Positions 32,750 to 43,910 of a DNA stretch of 64,000 bases are shown one piece after another. Source of the DNA: Escallonia rubra (lineage: Eukaryota; Streptophyta; Magnoliopsida; Escalloniales; Escalloniaceae). The translations under genes and the position numbers were made by a program. Under the pieces are notes generated by a model. That model saw only the letters and a program-made list of their open reading frames with translations, searched no databases and was not told the origin of the DNA. The stretch's first letter is position 1, and each line of letters opens with the position of its first letter. The DNA is taken from contig JAVXUO010000555.1 of assembly GCA_033065855.1 (NCBI GenBank), positions 1-64,000 of the forward strand. The letters run 5' to 3'.

Positions 32750-35038
32750 ATGGTGAGTTTTGCTCCATAATTTGATCTCCGATTGCTCAGTGTTCTCAAT
32801 CTTTATGACGTTATGAAGTAAAGATTGGCCTCGCCTTTTTATTTACCTCAGTCCTTGTATCCATATCATCGCAATTGCTTTACGAAATTAATTTTACGTG
32901 AGTGTGTGTGTGTGGGTGGGGTGGCGGGGGGGGGGGGGGGGGTCGCCTTGTATATGAATATAGTAGTGTGGAATGATGCCGTAGTGGCATCTAATGCTCA
33001 TTGAAGTATGTATTCGTGTGGTTTTTAGCACCTAGTTGCTTACGAAGGAACACAGCTGGTTATTATGCCATTACCAATTGGCTTAGCGGTGTCTTAGTGT
33101 ACGAGAATTGAATGGACTTTTTCGTTCTGGAAGCATCTTTTTGGTGCCTTGATTGTGGCATTGATTTAGGTTTTCTTAAGAATGTTGCTTCAGTTTGCTT
33201 GCAACACATTTTTGTATTTACTGTGATGACCCAATTTATTATCATGAGTTCAAATGTGCAAATCTAATGCAAGCCTTTTTTGTGGTTTGACAATGTTTTC
33301 ATTTCCTGTATTTCCTGGTTCTATTTGTTCTCAGGCTACTTCGAAGAAGGTAATAACCAGAGAGGAGTGGGAGAAAAAGCTCAGTGATGTAAAAATTAGG
33401 AAAGAAGATATGAACAAGTTGGTTATGAACTTTCTTGTTACTGAGGGTTATGTTGATGCAGCGGAGAAATTCAGAATGGAGTCTGGAACAGAGCGTATCC
33501 TTTTTGTTTTCTAAACAGCTAGTTGATTTATGCATCTATTGTTTTTGCATTTGTGGCATGACTTACTTCTATGTTTATGTCTCTCCTTATGGATAAATAG
33601 CAGATATAGACCTCGCAACAATTACAGACCGGATGGCAGTAAAGAAGGCAGTACAGTCTGGAAACGTTGAGGATGCAATTGAGAAAGTTAACGACTTGAA
33701 TCCTGAGGTTAGATACGCCTTTCTCTATGAAACTACATGATTATGAGTACTACTTGATTTTTCAGTGGATTAACTCAGAGCTTGCTACATGTTCATATAT
33801 GATTTCTGGTTTTGGTTCTCTTGGAAAAATACTCTCGTCAAGATTGTCTATTTCTTTTGATTGAGATCTTGCTACATGTTTGTGTATAATATTGATTCTG
33901 GTTCAAGCTCTTGTCTTAGTGAATGGTATGGGAGACCCAGTGTGGTGAATGACAGATTCCTTAGATTTACTCTGATCAAGATGTGCAGTAGCCTCGGATA
34001 TAGTGGACATATATGATTCTAGAAATCCATATTTGTGGTTATTCCTGACATTGCACTATTGACTTAGGAGTATTACTTTAATTGAAAAATGTTCCAGTGT
34101 TGAAATGCTTCAATCTTTGAAGCAGTATAATTCTTCTTCACTGGCTGAACCTTAATAAATTAGGTAATATAATTTAAATACGATTCGTAATCCTTAATAA
34201 ATGAATTATTAATGCTCAGGGGTGGCTCTCGGCTGGGCTCCTTCTACTGACTATATTAAACAAAAAATTCAGCAGAAGAGCATATATGGCCTGGCCCTTC
34301 TCAAGAAATTACGGGCCAATATCTCTGTCTTCTAATAATATATGCAAATCAAGAATCCCAATTCTAACTCACACGACCTTTGTCACACAGGCCAGCCAAT
34401 CAGCCATCATATACTTTATTAGGATTATTCAAATCCAATTCATCAAAGAGGCCAAGGAAATTATCAAATGCCAAGGATTCCTTAAGGACCTTTCATGGCC
34501 ACTCCAACATACGAAGTAGAACGTGCAACAAAGCATTTGTTAGATCCATCGATCTCAAAGATGAAGCAGAACATTGAAGGGAAGAAAAACAGTTAATTTT
34601 ACTCGGTATCATACAGCGTTTTACTATACACAGGATGGTGACTCGACTCCTTATAAATTGATCTAGCAATTCAACATCGTTCCGCATGCTACAATATAAT
34701 ATTATCGCATGGCACAAGACTCCATTATATACATCTTCCATTTGGCAACCTAGCCATAAGGAAAAAATGCAAGAGAGTGAGGGAGAGAAACATAGATAGT
34801 TTTGCATTGCCCAGTAGCTAAGGGGATTCAGGACATGGTTAATATTTAGGATAAATTGCACAAAACCCCCTGAGGTTTATACATGGTTCTCACATAAGAC
34901 CCTGAAGTTTTAATTTTAACAACTAACACCTCAACGTTGAGAATTTGTTCCAATTGGACCCAAAATCATTTTTCTGTTTAAAAAGTGGTGGATGGCCGTC
35001 AATCTTGAAGGGCATTTTGGGTAACCAATATTTAATGG

Positions 35039-35072
<34 letters not shown>

Positions 35073-35779
35073 CACTGAAACAGAGACCTACCCATACAAG
35101 GTGGTGCCCCCTCCCCCCCAACCCGCCAATTCAATCCAGGATCACCTTTTTCGGCCAGACCCTCGTAAGTGAAACTGAAACGGACGGCAAGGGATGAAGG
35201 GGTATCATGACCAGCGATGAGGACGAGGAGTGGGGGTTGGGAATTTGTCGGGAGCAGGGAGATGGCTTCTTAAACGAGGGACGTCGACTGGTGGTCAACG
35301 AATAAGATCTTCGATTCGCTGTGGCGGAGGAGGACGGAGATGGTGTGTGAGTCTAAGCGGGTGTTGACGTTGTTGAGCACGGCACCGGCCATGGGTGCGG
35401 CGAAGTGGAGCTCGTACATGGCGGGTATGTTAGGGGCCACCACGGACACGACGTGGTCCCTCTGGACGTCGAAAGACCGGATGGAGGAGGCAAGCTGGAG
35501 GCATCGACGGTGGGTGTCCGACCACGAGTAGGTGGAGTCGTCGTAGGTGATAGAGAGGCAGTCACCGTATATTGTGGTTGATCTCTCGAGGAAGCCCAAG
35601 GGAGTGAGGGGGTTTGAATTTGCAGGGCTTGGACTCAGTTTGTCCATTTTCCTGTGATTCTGTGTGGCTTATGAGGGGGATGCTGGGGGGCGGCGGAAGG
35701 AGGGGGCCGGGGGCAAGGGAATGTTATTACGGGATATGGTGTGGGGGTGTGGAGGGGAGGGGCACCCCGGCTGGGTCTT

Positions 35780-35811
<32 letters not shown>

Positions 35812-38800
35812 CATTAAATTTTAGTTACCCAAAATGCCCCTCAAGATTGACGGCTATCTAACACTTTTTAAACGGAAAAATAAATTTGGGTCTAATTGGA
35901 ACAAATTCTCAACGCTGAGATGTTAGTTGTTAAAATTAAAACCTCAGGGTTTTATGTGAGAGCCGGGTATAAACCTCGGGGGGTTTAGTGCAATTTACCC
36001 TAATATTTATGGGGCGGTGCAATGGTCTGTGGTTGATTTGTTTCATAGTTGGTCTTTGTGCAAGAGAAAGTGGAGGGCAAGAAAACTCTGGCGATTGGTT
36101 CTTGTATGTGTGTTTTGGTGTATATTGACAGAAACATATAAGCATGGGTTTAATAGAGTAGGGCAACAATAATGTTAATTTAAAGCTATTTTTTGTCTAC
36201 TAGTTTTGCTGGACTAAGAACGATTATGTACTGCTTCTTGCTCTGTATTAATTTACTTCAGAAGAGAAGGGAGGGGGGGTGGGGGAGGAGGTTGTTTGTC
36301 AAGCAAGCTTTTTTCTCGTCTAGAGCTCAATTGCTCTATACGTTACTTGATCAATGAGCCACTCTGAGTTTAAAAGCTTAAAGTTTGATGAACCGAGTCC
36401 ATGGCCCACTATAGGACAATGCCTTCCTCAAAATCTAGATAGCACGGACACGAACACGGACACCGACCGGGACACCAGACACCGCAATTTCCAAAAAATC
36501 AGATTTTGGACACCGCTGAATTTTCTAATATATTTTTATCTTATGAATATATATACATATGTATATATAGATATACATACATATATATAGATATATAGAC
36601 ATATATAAACTTAACACATAATAAAAATAAACATCAATTGGAGTAGCTAAATTTTGTTCAAAACGGACGAGAAAGAAAGACGGTAACATAAAATCGTCTC
36701 AACAGTAACAAGAAAAGAGTTCGATAACAAGAAAGCAGCTGAATGTCTCAATAGTACCAAGATTAGAGTCTCAACAGTAACAAGAGAGAGGAAAAAAGAC
36801 ACAGGACCAAAGGATGAAGGAGAGGTCTTAGTTAGCCAAACAGGTCTGTAAATGAGGTCGGATATGTTGACCTATCTTCCACTGGACTGGTAAGCTTGGG
36901 TTTGGTAACAAAAAGAAGGAAAAGAGAAAGGGATGAGAGAGAAAGAAGAAGTGTACCTTTTGCTGGGTCAATATGATTAAGGTTTGGCTTAAAAGTTCAT
37001 TTCTAAAAAAGCTTTAGATTTGTCAATCATTACAAACTGACCTTGAAATAGCTTTGAAATATTGTAGTTTGGCCGCATATGTGTGGACACTTCTTCGAGA
37101 GGTGTCCGACACTTCCTCGAGAGGCGTTCGACACGGTGTCCGGTAATTAAAAATAAATCAATAAATTCGGACACCGCTGAGAGGTGTCAGACACGTGTCC
37201 GGAGGTGTCGGTGAGGTGTCGAGGTGTCGGTACGTGTCAGACACCATACCTCGACCTATATGAGGTGTCGGTGCTTCCTAGCTCAAAAGGGATAGCAAAG
37301 TGGGTAATATTCATGGCTTAGGCCTTATAAGGCTAATCACAAATTTATTCACATCTGATGTGAGATATCACAATCTTCTCTCCTTATGCCTTAGTATTCC
37401 TTGCTAAGGTTCAAGCTTAACCTTAGTCACAAACAGTCCAGAATCTTCGTCTCTAGCCATAAGGTGATTATCCTGGCAACCCAATCGGATGAGACCGATT
37501 CGAGTATGAGTTCATGGTCCAACCTGTAGCCACTTATGTTACATGGACTCGGCACTCTGTATCAGATACGTCATGTTGCCGATTAGAAAGGCATCTCTGC
37601 ACACCCGTCGCCATAAATGCAGGAAGATGAAGGTCTAAGGAAGGGGAAGGCATAAAGGCGTAAAGTCTAAATATGGGTAGGGGGGAGAGAGAGAGAGAGT
37701 GAGAACCATACCTCCTGTCTGACTTGTGGATAGGGGTATGGGCATAATAAATGACCTTCACGTGTTTTTCATTTATTTTCTACCACACAGCATGACACCA
37801 TCATCAGACTACTCGCTACTTTTCCGTAACATCTATATCCACTGCTATAGTTTGTGCTAATCTCATATAAAGTACTATTTGGCATTTAATTTTCTCTCTT
37901 AGTCGTCGTGTCGGTGTCCAGATTTGGATCCATGTTCTTGTGTCCTATAAGTTGGGAAATAGGCGAGGCCGACACTCGGATATGTGTCTGATCCGGACAT
38001 CGACACTGAGTCCATGCAACATAGTTGGCCAGCCAACTAGATAGCCTAGTTTGAGCTTTCGAGTGTCAACTCCGATTCTATATGACTTGAGTCGCGACCC
38101 CACCAAAGGGTAATGCCTCTCTTGAAAGGGTTAGTCAAGTAGGTACTTATAAATTTATGAGTAGGGTTCTAAAAAGCCAATCACGATTTATCCAAAAAAA
38201 ATCCGACGTGGCATATCACGAAAATTTTCTCGTGAGTTGATGCATCAGCTTTATGTTTGAATTAATGTTTATATTGCAAATATTCCTAAGTTGAATGGGT
38301 CATTAATATGCTTCATGTCTGCATACGTGCAATCTATGCAAGGATCTTTTGGCTGCAATTTACGTATTTAAGGGAGCTTTTTCTGTGAGTCGATTTAGGG
38401 ATTGGTTCTTCATCTGATTATTAACTTATTTTTGTGGAGAAATACTTGAGAAATGTGAAGGAATATTCATTCACGAAGAAGATTCACTTATAACAATGCG
38501 AAAGAAAATTGACTCATATTTTTTCCATATTTGCAGTCTATGCTTATTATTCGCAATTATGCCAACATTTTTATAAATTCTCATCGCTCTTTTGTTTTGT
38601 ACTACTATTAACATAAAGGGCACTACAAAGCACAAGGCTATCTTCCTTCATAGGAGGGTCTGGCGAAGGTTTATGCATGCAACCTTTCTCCCGCTATTGG
38701 TTAAAAATTATTTTCATCTTTTGAGCTCGTGACCTCCTGGTTACAATGGATCAACCTTACCCTTATGGCAACTACTAGTACGCTAGTAGTACACTACTGC

Positions 38801-40720
38801 CACACATTTTAATTGCTATTAGTGGCCTGTACTGCTATTTTGTTTGTATTGGTAGCAAGGAGCCCTATAGGTTTGTGTACTGGGACAAATTCTTCGTTTC
38901 TTTTCTTTAAACAGAAAATTTTATGTTATTGTGATTTATCAAAACAACAGTCTCTTTCTTTTTCCTTAACAGTGTGGTTGTATTTTGTGCAGATACTGGA
39001 TACGAATCCCCAGCTGTTTTTCCACCTCCAACAGCAAAGGTTGATTGAGCTGATTCGTAATGGAAAGGTGGAAGAGGCTCTGGAGTTTGCTCAGGAGGAG
39101 CTTGCTCCAAGGGGAGAGGAAAATGTAATGTCATGTTTGTACCTGTGTTTATGCCTCTACTCTATAATGCTTTATGATCCAGAAGAAGTGAACTCTTTGT
39201 ATATCACTGTTAATTTATGTATTGGTTCATGACCTGACTCCTATCTTAATGGCTAGAATTGTCGTAATAGAGTCCAACTAAAAACTTAACAATTATGTTG
39301 TTGGGAGGCAATGCACACCCTTTTTGTCGTTAAACAGCACATTAGCGGCGAATTTTTGTGGTTTTAGCAACACATGGGGTGTGGTTAAGCTTAGCACATC
39401 AAGTTAATATTTTTGTTTGCCTGGTGCTATAAGTGACCCTTGAATAAATCTTGATTTTCTGCAGCAAAGCTTCTTGGAAGAATTGGAGAGGACAGTTGCA
39501 CTGCTGGCTTTTGAAGATGTTACCAACTGTCCCGTTGGAGAACTACTGGACATATCACAGCGCCTGAAGACCGCGAGTGAGGTGAATGCAGCCATACTTA
39601 CGAGTCAAAGTCATGAAAAAGGTTTGTGTATGCTGTTATAGTATTTCTGTGACTTTGGCTTCATGCTACTGATTTGAGCTTTCTTGCATTGACATACTTT
39701 GGGAATCATGGCGTTTGTGTTTTCTACAATGCACATGAACAAAGATACAAAGCAACCCAAAAGAAAAAGGAACAACCAGAGTCTGTGGTTGTGGTTACAG
39801 TTTAAGAGATGCGTATTGTGAACGTTTTTATAATAGTATTACGTCTGGGAATGGGACATAAAGGAGGAACTTAAGCTCGTTTGGTTATCTTGTGGTCTCT
39901 GGTTTTCCAGTGTAGAATACGAGAACAAAAATAGATCAAATGACCAAATTGTACTAAAGCTCTTTCTTGTCGCTTATTTGTAACTTTCTTAGTATTGGTA
40001 CGTATACTGTCTGACCAGATACTGTTTAATACCTTTTAATAATGATGCATATAATGTACGTGTTTATTTGTAATTGAGGAAAGAATTGTGAAAACGTCTG
40101 TGTCTAGAACGGGACGTCCGGATTTCAGAAGTTATCAATAATGAAACAGTTATCAATTGCTCTTACTCTTCTTCGCCTTTTGAGGGATAGTGGGAACAAT
40201 ACACTAAAGAATGGAAACATTGCCGAACGTTATAAACCTTGGACGCTTGACCTCGTGCAGATTTCCTTTCCTGTATGTTGTCGACTTTGAGGTTACTTAA
40301 CTATCTTCTTCCTGTCAATAAGTGGCAGCAGAAGAGGCTCAAGCTGCCGGAAAATATTGTTGTTCTGCTTTTGCAATAGCAGTCGATTTACCAAATGGAC
40401 AACACTCACCTTCCAACTCGTAGATAGTGCACTTGCTGGACAGAGTGTTGGTTATCGCGTCAACGTAGAGCATTATAATAACTGCACCTGTGTAGATGTT
40501 AAATGCTATCATTTTTATTGAAGCAAGATTCAATTTTTTTTAATATCATTGCTCAGCCTTCGGGAGTCTAAACACGTGCATGATCAAATGAACTGCAGAT
40601 CCAAAGCTTCCGAGCTTATTGAAGATGCTTATTTGGGCGCAAAACCAGCTTGATGAGAAAGCTGCTTTTCCTCGTATAAGCAATTTATCCACTGCGGCAC
40701 TTGAAGACCCTCCTGTTTGA
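32750..40720 (+). CDS. GID8: GID8 homolog, LisH/CTLH subunit of the GID/CTLH E3 ubiquitin ligase
   Basis: This is a scaffold subunit that links the RING subunits to substrate receptors in the GID/CTLH ubiquitin ligase. Six coding exons (32750-32752, 33335-33494, 33601-33707, 38993-39124, 39465-39621, 40599-40720) join in phase to 226 aa, the usual plant length. The first coding exon contributes only the ATG, followed at once by GTGAGT. The LisH motif is at about residues 22-54 (MNKLVMNFLVTEGYVDAAEK), the CTLH at about 60-117 (KKAVQSGNVEDAIEKVNDLN), and the CRA region follows (IRNGKVEEALEFAQEELAPR, LLDISQRLKTASEVNAAILT). Conservation to other plant GID8 proteins is high and the frame is intact. 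The 5.3-kb third intron (33708-38992) contains several transposons. Confidence 0.94.
33708..34848. other. Left part of GID8 intron 3
   Basis: Intronic sequence without a recognised gene or repeat. The Pack-MULE begins directly after it. Confidence 0.6.
34849..36000. mobile_element. Pack-MULE (gene-fragment-carrying Mutator-like element), 1152 bp
   Basis: Long terminal inverted repeats of about 180 bp (34849-35034 and 35823-36000) start GGATAAATTGCAC and, reverse-complemented, GGGTAAATTGCAC. The exact 9-bp duplication TAATATTTA flanks it (34840-34848 and 36001-36009). The interior holds an antisense fragment of an acyl-activating enzyme gene and simple repeats (CT/CA at about 35040-35072, GT/GA at 35779-35810). 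It has no transposase and sits in GID8 intron 3. Confidence 0.9.
35145..35647 (-). pseudogene. Captured N-terminal fragment of an acyl-activating enzyme (AMP-binding family)
   Basis: Minus-strand reading gives the N-terminus of a plant acyl-activating enzyme of the AAE1 type: ANSNPLTPLGFLERSTTIYG, DHVVSVVAPNIPAMYELHF and RLDSHTISVLLRHSESKILF. The homology continues in the same frame past a TAA stop (complement of 35270-35272) through EAISLLPTN and an FTYEGLAEKGDP-like stretch, then ends near the MULE repeat. The ATP-binding and acyl-binding motifs of the family (residues about 190 onward) are absent, so no enzyme can be made. It was probably copied from a gene elsewhere in the genome. The G/C-rich composition contrasts with the surrounding intron. 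Confidence 0.82.
36001..36434. other. Spacer in GID8 intron 3 between the Pack-MULE and the next element
   Basis: About 430 bp of intronic sequence with a G-rich patch (36269-36290). Nothing recognised. Confidence 0.5.
36435..37281. mobile_element. hAT-like non-autonomous element, about 847 bp
   Basis: The ends CTAGATAGCACGGACAC and, reverse-complemented, CTAGGAAGCACCGACAC match at 14 of 17 positions. The flanking 8-mers CTCAAAAT (36427-36434) and CTCAAAAG (37282-37289) differ at one base, consistent with an ageing 8-bp hAT duplication. Subterminal regions are packed with GTGTCCGACAC-like motifs in both orientations, as expected for transposase binding sites. Related fragments lie at 7932, 14431 and 26975. 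Confidence 0.72.
37534..38024. mobile_element. Second hAT-like element of the TATGTTACATGGACTC family
   Basis: The left end TTATGTTACATGGACTC and the reverse complement of the right end, CTATGTTGCATGGACTC, match each other and the ends of the 340-bp element at 30251-30590. Interior motifs include GTGTCGGTGTCC. The target duplication is not recognisable, so the insertion is older or its ends have been altered. Confidence 0.6.
38625..38770 (-). mobile_element. Degenerate SINE-like sequence in GID8 intron 3
   Basis: The minus strand reads TTGTAACCAGGAGGTCACGAGCTC… and then TAGCGGGAGAAAGGTTGCATGC and CAGACCCTCC. These blocks resemble those of plant tRNA-derived SINEs (AACCAGGAGGTCACGGGTTC and GGTAAGGCTGCGTACA-type). 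No tail or flanking duplication was found, and the B box is degraded. Confidence 0.35.
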
Positions 40721-41797
40721 CTAGCGTAAGAGCTTAATGTGTGCAAGCTCCCGCTTTGCTGTTGCTGCATGCCTGACTGCAAACTGGATAGAAGAATGCA
40801 ACATGACGGTGGGGTAAAATTTGTGTACTGATGATATAAAGGTCATAGGTTATTCACTTAGTCTTGGATATGTAAGTTCATTCAGTGTTAGGTGGTTAGA
40901 TCTCCTTCTGAATATCTTCAGTGATGTACAGACATCCCAAATGTCATTACTGTCTTACAGTTTGGTGTCGAAATTGTTGGGGATTCCTTTGGCATATTGT
41001 TTGGTGCTCCTTGTACCCTATGTTCGTTCAATAGTGAAAGTATCTGCCAGACTCCAGGAATTTGGAGTACACGCTTCACTTTGGAGACTCTTCAACTAAC
41101 AGTGTCCGGTGAACGAGGAAATGTTTTACTTAAGTACTGCTTTTGTTCTTGTTAGCTTTGGTACTCCTCTGGAGTATCGGCACGGGTTAATAACAAAGGG
41201 CGTGGTTTTCTTAGTGTGCTTTGCAGAGTTGTAAAAAATGTATGAACTAGTGTACCTTCCTCCGACACTGCTTGTTAAAGAGATGTGGTTCTTTGCTATT
41301 ATTCTGTCTTCATTATTGACAAAGTATGTTGTAATTATGTTTCTTCTGGCAAAGTGCAGATTACCAACATCCGGAAGAACCGACCTTGCCTTGACAGTGT
41401 AAGCTGCAAAAGGGGGACTTTGTGGCTGTGCTGTAGAATTTGCCAGAAATGTATCAAGGAGAATAACACCGAAGTAAGCAGATTGTTGTTGTGCATCGGT
41501 ATTTAGTTGATTCTCTCATTCCTACTTTGAATTAGTTCACTCCAATTTGTCACTAGAGATCAAAACAAGTGGCTTCAAATTGCCACTAAAAACACTTTTA
41601 GAGTGAATATAGTGTTCTTCAAACATTACATAATAGTACAAAATTGCTAGGTTTGCTTAGAGTTGCACAAAGGGAAAGTTTCTCATGCTTAAAACGTCAG
41701 AAAGTTTATGTAATACTCATCTATTCGGAAAACACAGCTTAGGGAGGGAAATGAAGTGATTATGCGAAATCGCTCTGATTAAAATGTTCTACACTGT
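40721..41797. other. GID8 3' flank; convergent spacer
   Basis: This carries the GID8 3' untranslated region and the spacer to the oppositely oriented small gene. No conserved ORF is recognised; the open stretches at 40821-41099 and 41285-41506 have no family resemblance that I can see. Confidence 0.55.
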
Positions 41798-42082
41798 TTA
41801 ATAAGACTCCACCCACAAAACAAAAACCCAAGTGGTAGCTGTTTTCTTGGAATGTATTGGCTTTGCTCTCCCTCCAAATCCCAATCCCAATCCCAAATTG
41901 CGGCAATCACCACCATCATCGAAGTTGAGGGCGTAGCTTGACGGATCATACTGGAATCTGAAACGTCGTTTGCCGCCATTCCGCGCCGCCGCCTTCACCG
42001 CCGCTCTCATTCTGCAGAGAAGGCTTCTGCATTGCTTCTTAGTGCAGCTATTCACCCACACTAAGCATCCAAACAATCCCAT
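41798..42082 (-). CDS. Small conserved plant protein of unknown function (94 aa)
   Basis: A single-exon open frame of 94 aa starts MGLFGCLVWVNSCTKKQCRS. It contains the block FRFQYDPSSYALNFDDG (about residues 42-58), which I recognise as a recurring signature in a family of small plant proteins without a known role. The preceding segment is basic (RMRAAVKAAARNGGKRRF) and the N-terminus is hydrophobic with cysteines. There is no catalytic motif. It is convergent with GID8, and the upstream region (42083-42540) is a plausible promoter and leader with GA and CA microsatellites. The conserved block makes a real gene likely; the function is unknown. Confidence 0.75.
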   Translation of the reverse strand: MGLFGCLVWVNSCTKKQCRSLLCRMRAAVKAAARNGGKRRFRFQYDPSSYALNFDDGGDCRNLGLGLGFGGRAKPIHSKKTATTWVFVLWVESY

Positions 42083-42588
42083 TTGACTTAGAATTCAGAG
42101 AGAGAGAGGGGGTTTGGGTGGTGGGGGTCGCAAAGTAAAGCAGAACAGGACTAGAATGACTAGCTGTGGTTTATGGGCAGAGCCTTTATACACAAAAAAG
42201 AGTTCAACAAAAAGAATCACAAAAGGGGAATCCGTTCTGTTGATGTTTCAAAGAAACTGAGCCCCAATGGGGTGCAGTTATTGCACAGACCACACAGTAC
42301 TGACCCTTTTTAGTTGCATTGGGAGACTCAAGTCCCATGTTCCACACACACACACACAGACAGGAAGACACAGACAGAAAGGGTGGGGTGGGAACAGAGC
42401 CTCTCCAGGGTTGAGTCGCGATCAGAACGTGGTCGTAACATAACAAACAAATGGGGGGGCTTACAGCACATTGCAGTTCGTTTTAATGGCATTCCAATCC
42501 TCGTTTGGGTTCGGTTCCTTCATTTATTTCGCAAAATGTAAAAAAAAAAAATTCCGCAGTTTTGATTTTTATTTTCTGATTATAATTT

Positions 42589-43910
42589 GGGTAAATTACA
42601 CTAAACACTCCTGAGGTTTTACGTAATTACACTACTACCGCTATCTTTAAAAATTACACTCACCTCAAAAAATAACTTTTTCTCTTACAGTGTTAATGGT
42701 ACAGTGCAAAAAAAACATGAATTCCCCCCAGACTGTTTTCTTGGAATTTTAGAGGGAAAACTTATTTTTGGAAATTTTTGGAAGGAAAACTTGTTTTTGG
42801 GAATTATTGGAGGGAATACCCTAATTCAAATTGAACCCCCTAATTTAACGCCCTAATTCACTTAGACACGTAATTGAACCCTAAATTAAAGTAATTAAAC
42901 CCTAAATTGAATGCCCTAGTCAAATCGAACCCTAAATTAAACTAATTGGACCCTAATTGAATCCTAAATTGAATGTTCAAATTCAACCGAACCCTAAATT
43001 GAACTTATTGAACCCCCTAATTGAACTCTAAATTGAATGCCCTAATTCAACCGAACCCTAAATTGAAGTAATTGAACCCTAATTGAACCCTAAATTGAAG
43101 TAATAAAACCCTAATTAAACCCTAAATTGAATGCCTTAATCGAATCGAACCTTAAATTAAACTAATTGAACCCTAAATTGAATGCCCTAATCCAACCGAA
43201 CCCTAAATTGAACTTATTGAACCCCCTAATTGAACCCTAAATTGAATGCCCCAATTTAACCGACCCCTAAATTGAACTAATTGAACCCTAATTGAACCAA
43301 AAATTAAAGTAATTGAACCCTGATTAAACCCTAAATTGAATGCCCTAAATTAAACTAATTGAACCCTAAATTGAATGCCATAATCCAATCGAACCCTAAA
43401 TTGAACTAATTGAACCCTAAATTGAATGCCCCAATTCAACCGAACCCTAAATAGAACTAATAGAACCCTAAATTGAAGTAATTGAACCCTAATTAAATCC
43501 TAAATTAAAGGTCCTAATCGAATCGAACCCTAAATTAAACTAATTGAACCCTAAATTGAATGCCCTAATCTAACCGAACCCTAAATTGAACTAATTGAAC
43601 CCTGAAATGAGCTAATTGAACCCTAAATTGGCTAAATTAAACCCATAATTCACTTAAAGTTTGTGGAGTTGACTGAAATTTTGGAAAACCACACAAGTGA
43701 GTAAAGGACAAAGGGGGGGTATTTTGGGTATGAAAATTGCATAAAGTAATGTGTCAGGGAATCTTTTCACGTAGTTGGGCCTGCCATTAAATGTGTGTAG
43801 TTGTGTGTAATGCGGGTACAAACCTCGGGGGGTCGGAGTGTAATTTTTAAAGATAGCGGTAGTGGAGTGTAATTACGTAAAACCTCAGGGGTGTTTAGTG
43901 TAATTTACCC
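42589..43910. mobile_element. MULE-like element with a telomere-like tandem array inside, 1322 bp
   Basis: Terminal inverted repeats of about 75-80 bp start GGGTAAATTACACTAAACAC on both strands and include CTGAGGTTTTACGTAATTAC and CTACCGCTATCTTTAAAAAT. The exact 9-bp duplication TTATAATTT flanks it (42580-42588 and 43911-43919). The interior is almost wholly a degenerate tandem array. It has no transposase and sits just upstream of the small minus-strand gene. Confidence 0.88.
42820..43655. repeat. Degenerate tandem array rich in CCCTAAATTGAA
   Basis: About 830 bp is built from variants of AACCCTAAATTGAACTAATT and CCTAAATTGAATGCCCTAAT joined by TCCAACCGAACC-type spacers. A higher-order period of roughly 50 bp is apparent. 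The core contains the plant telomere unit CCCTAAA dozens of times, though never in perfect 7-bp tandem. Confidence 0.9.

Noticed and set aside
42833-43655. Interstitial telomere or chromosome-end array
   Set aside because: The CCCTAAA cores are never in perfect 7-bp tandem, and the array is enclosed by transposon ends, so it is not a true telomere tract.
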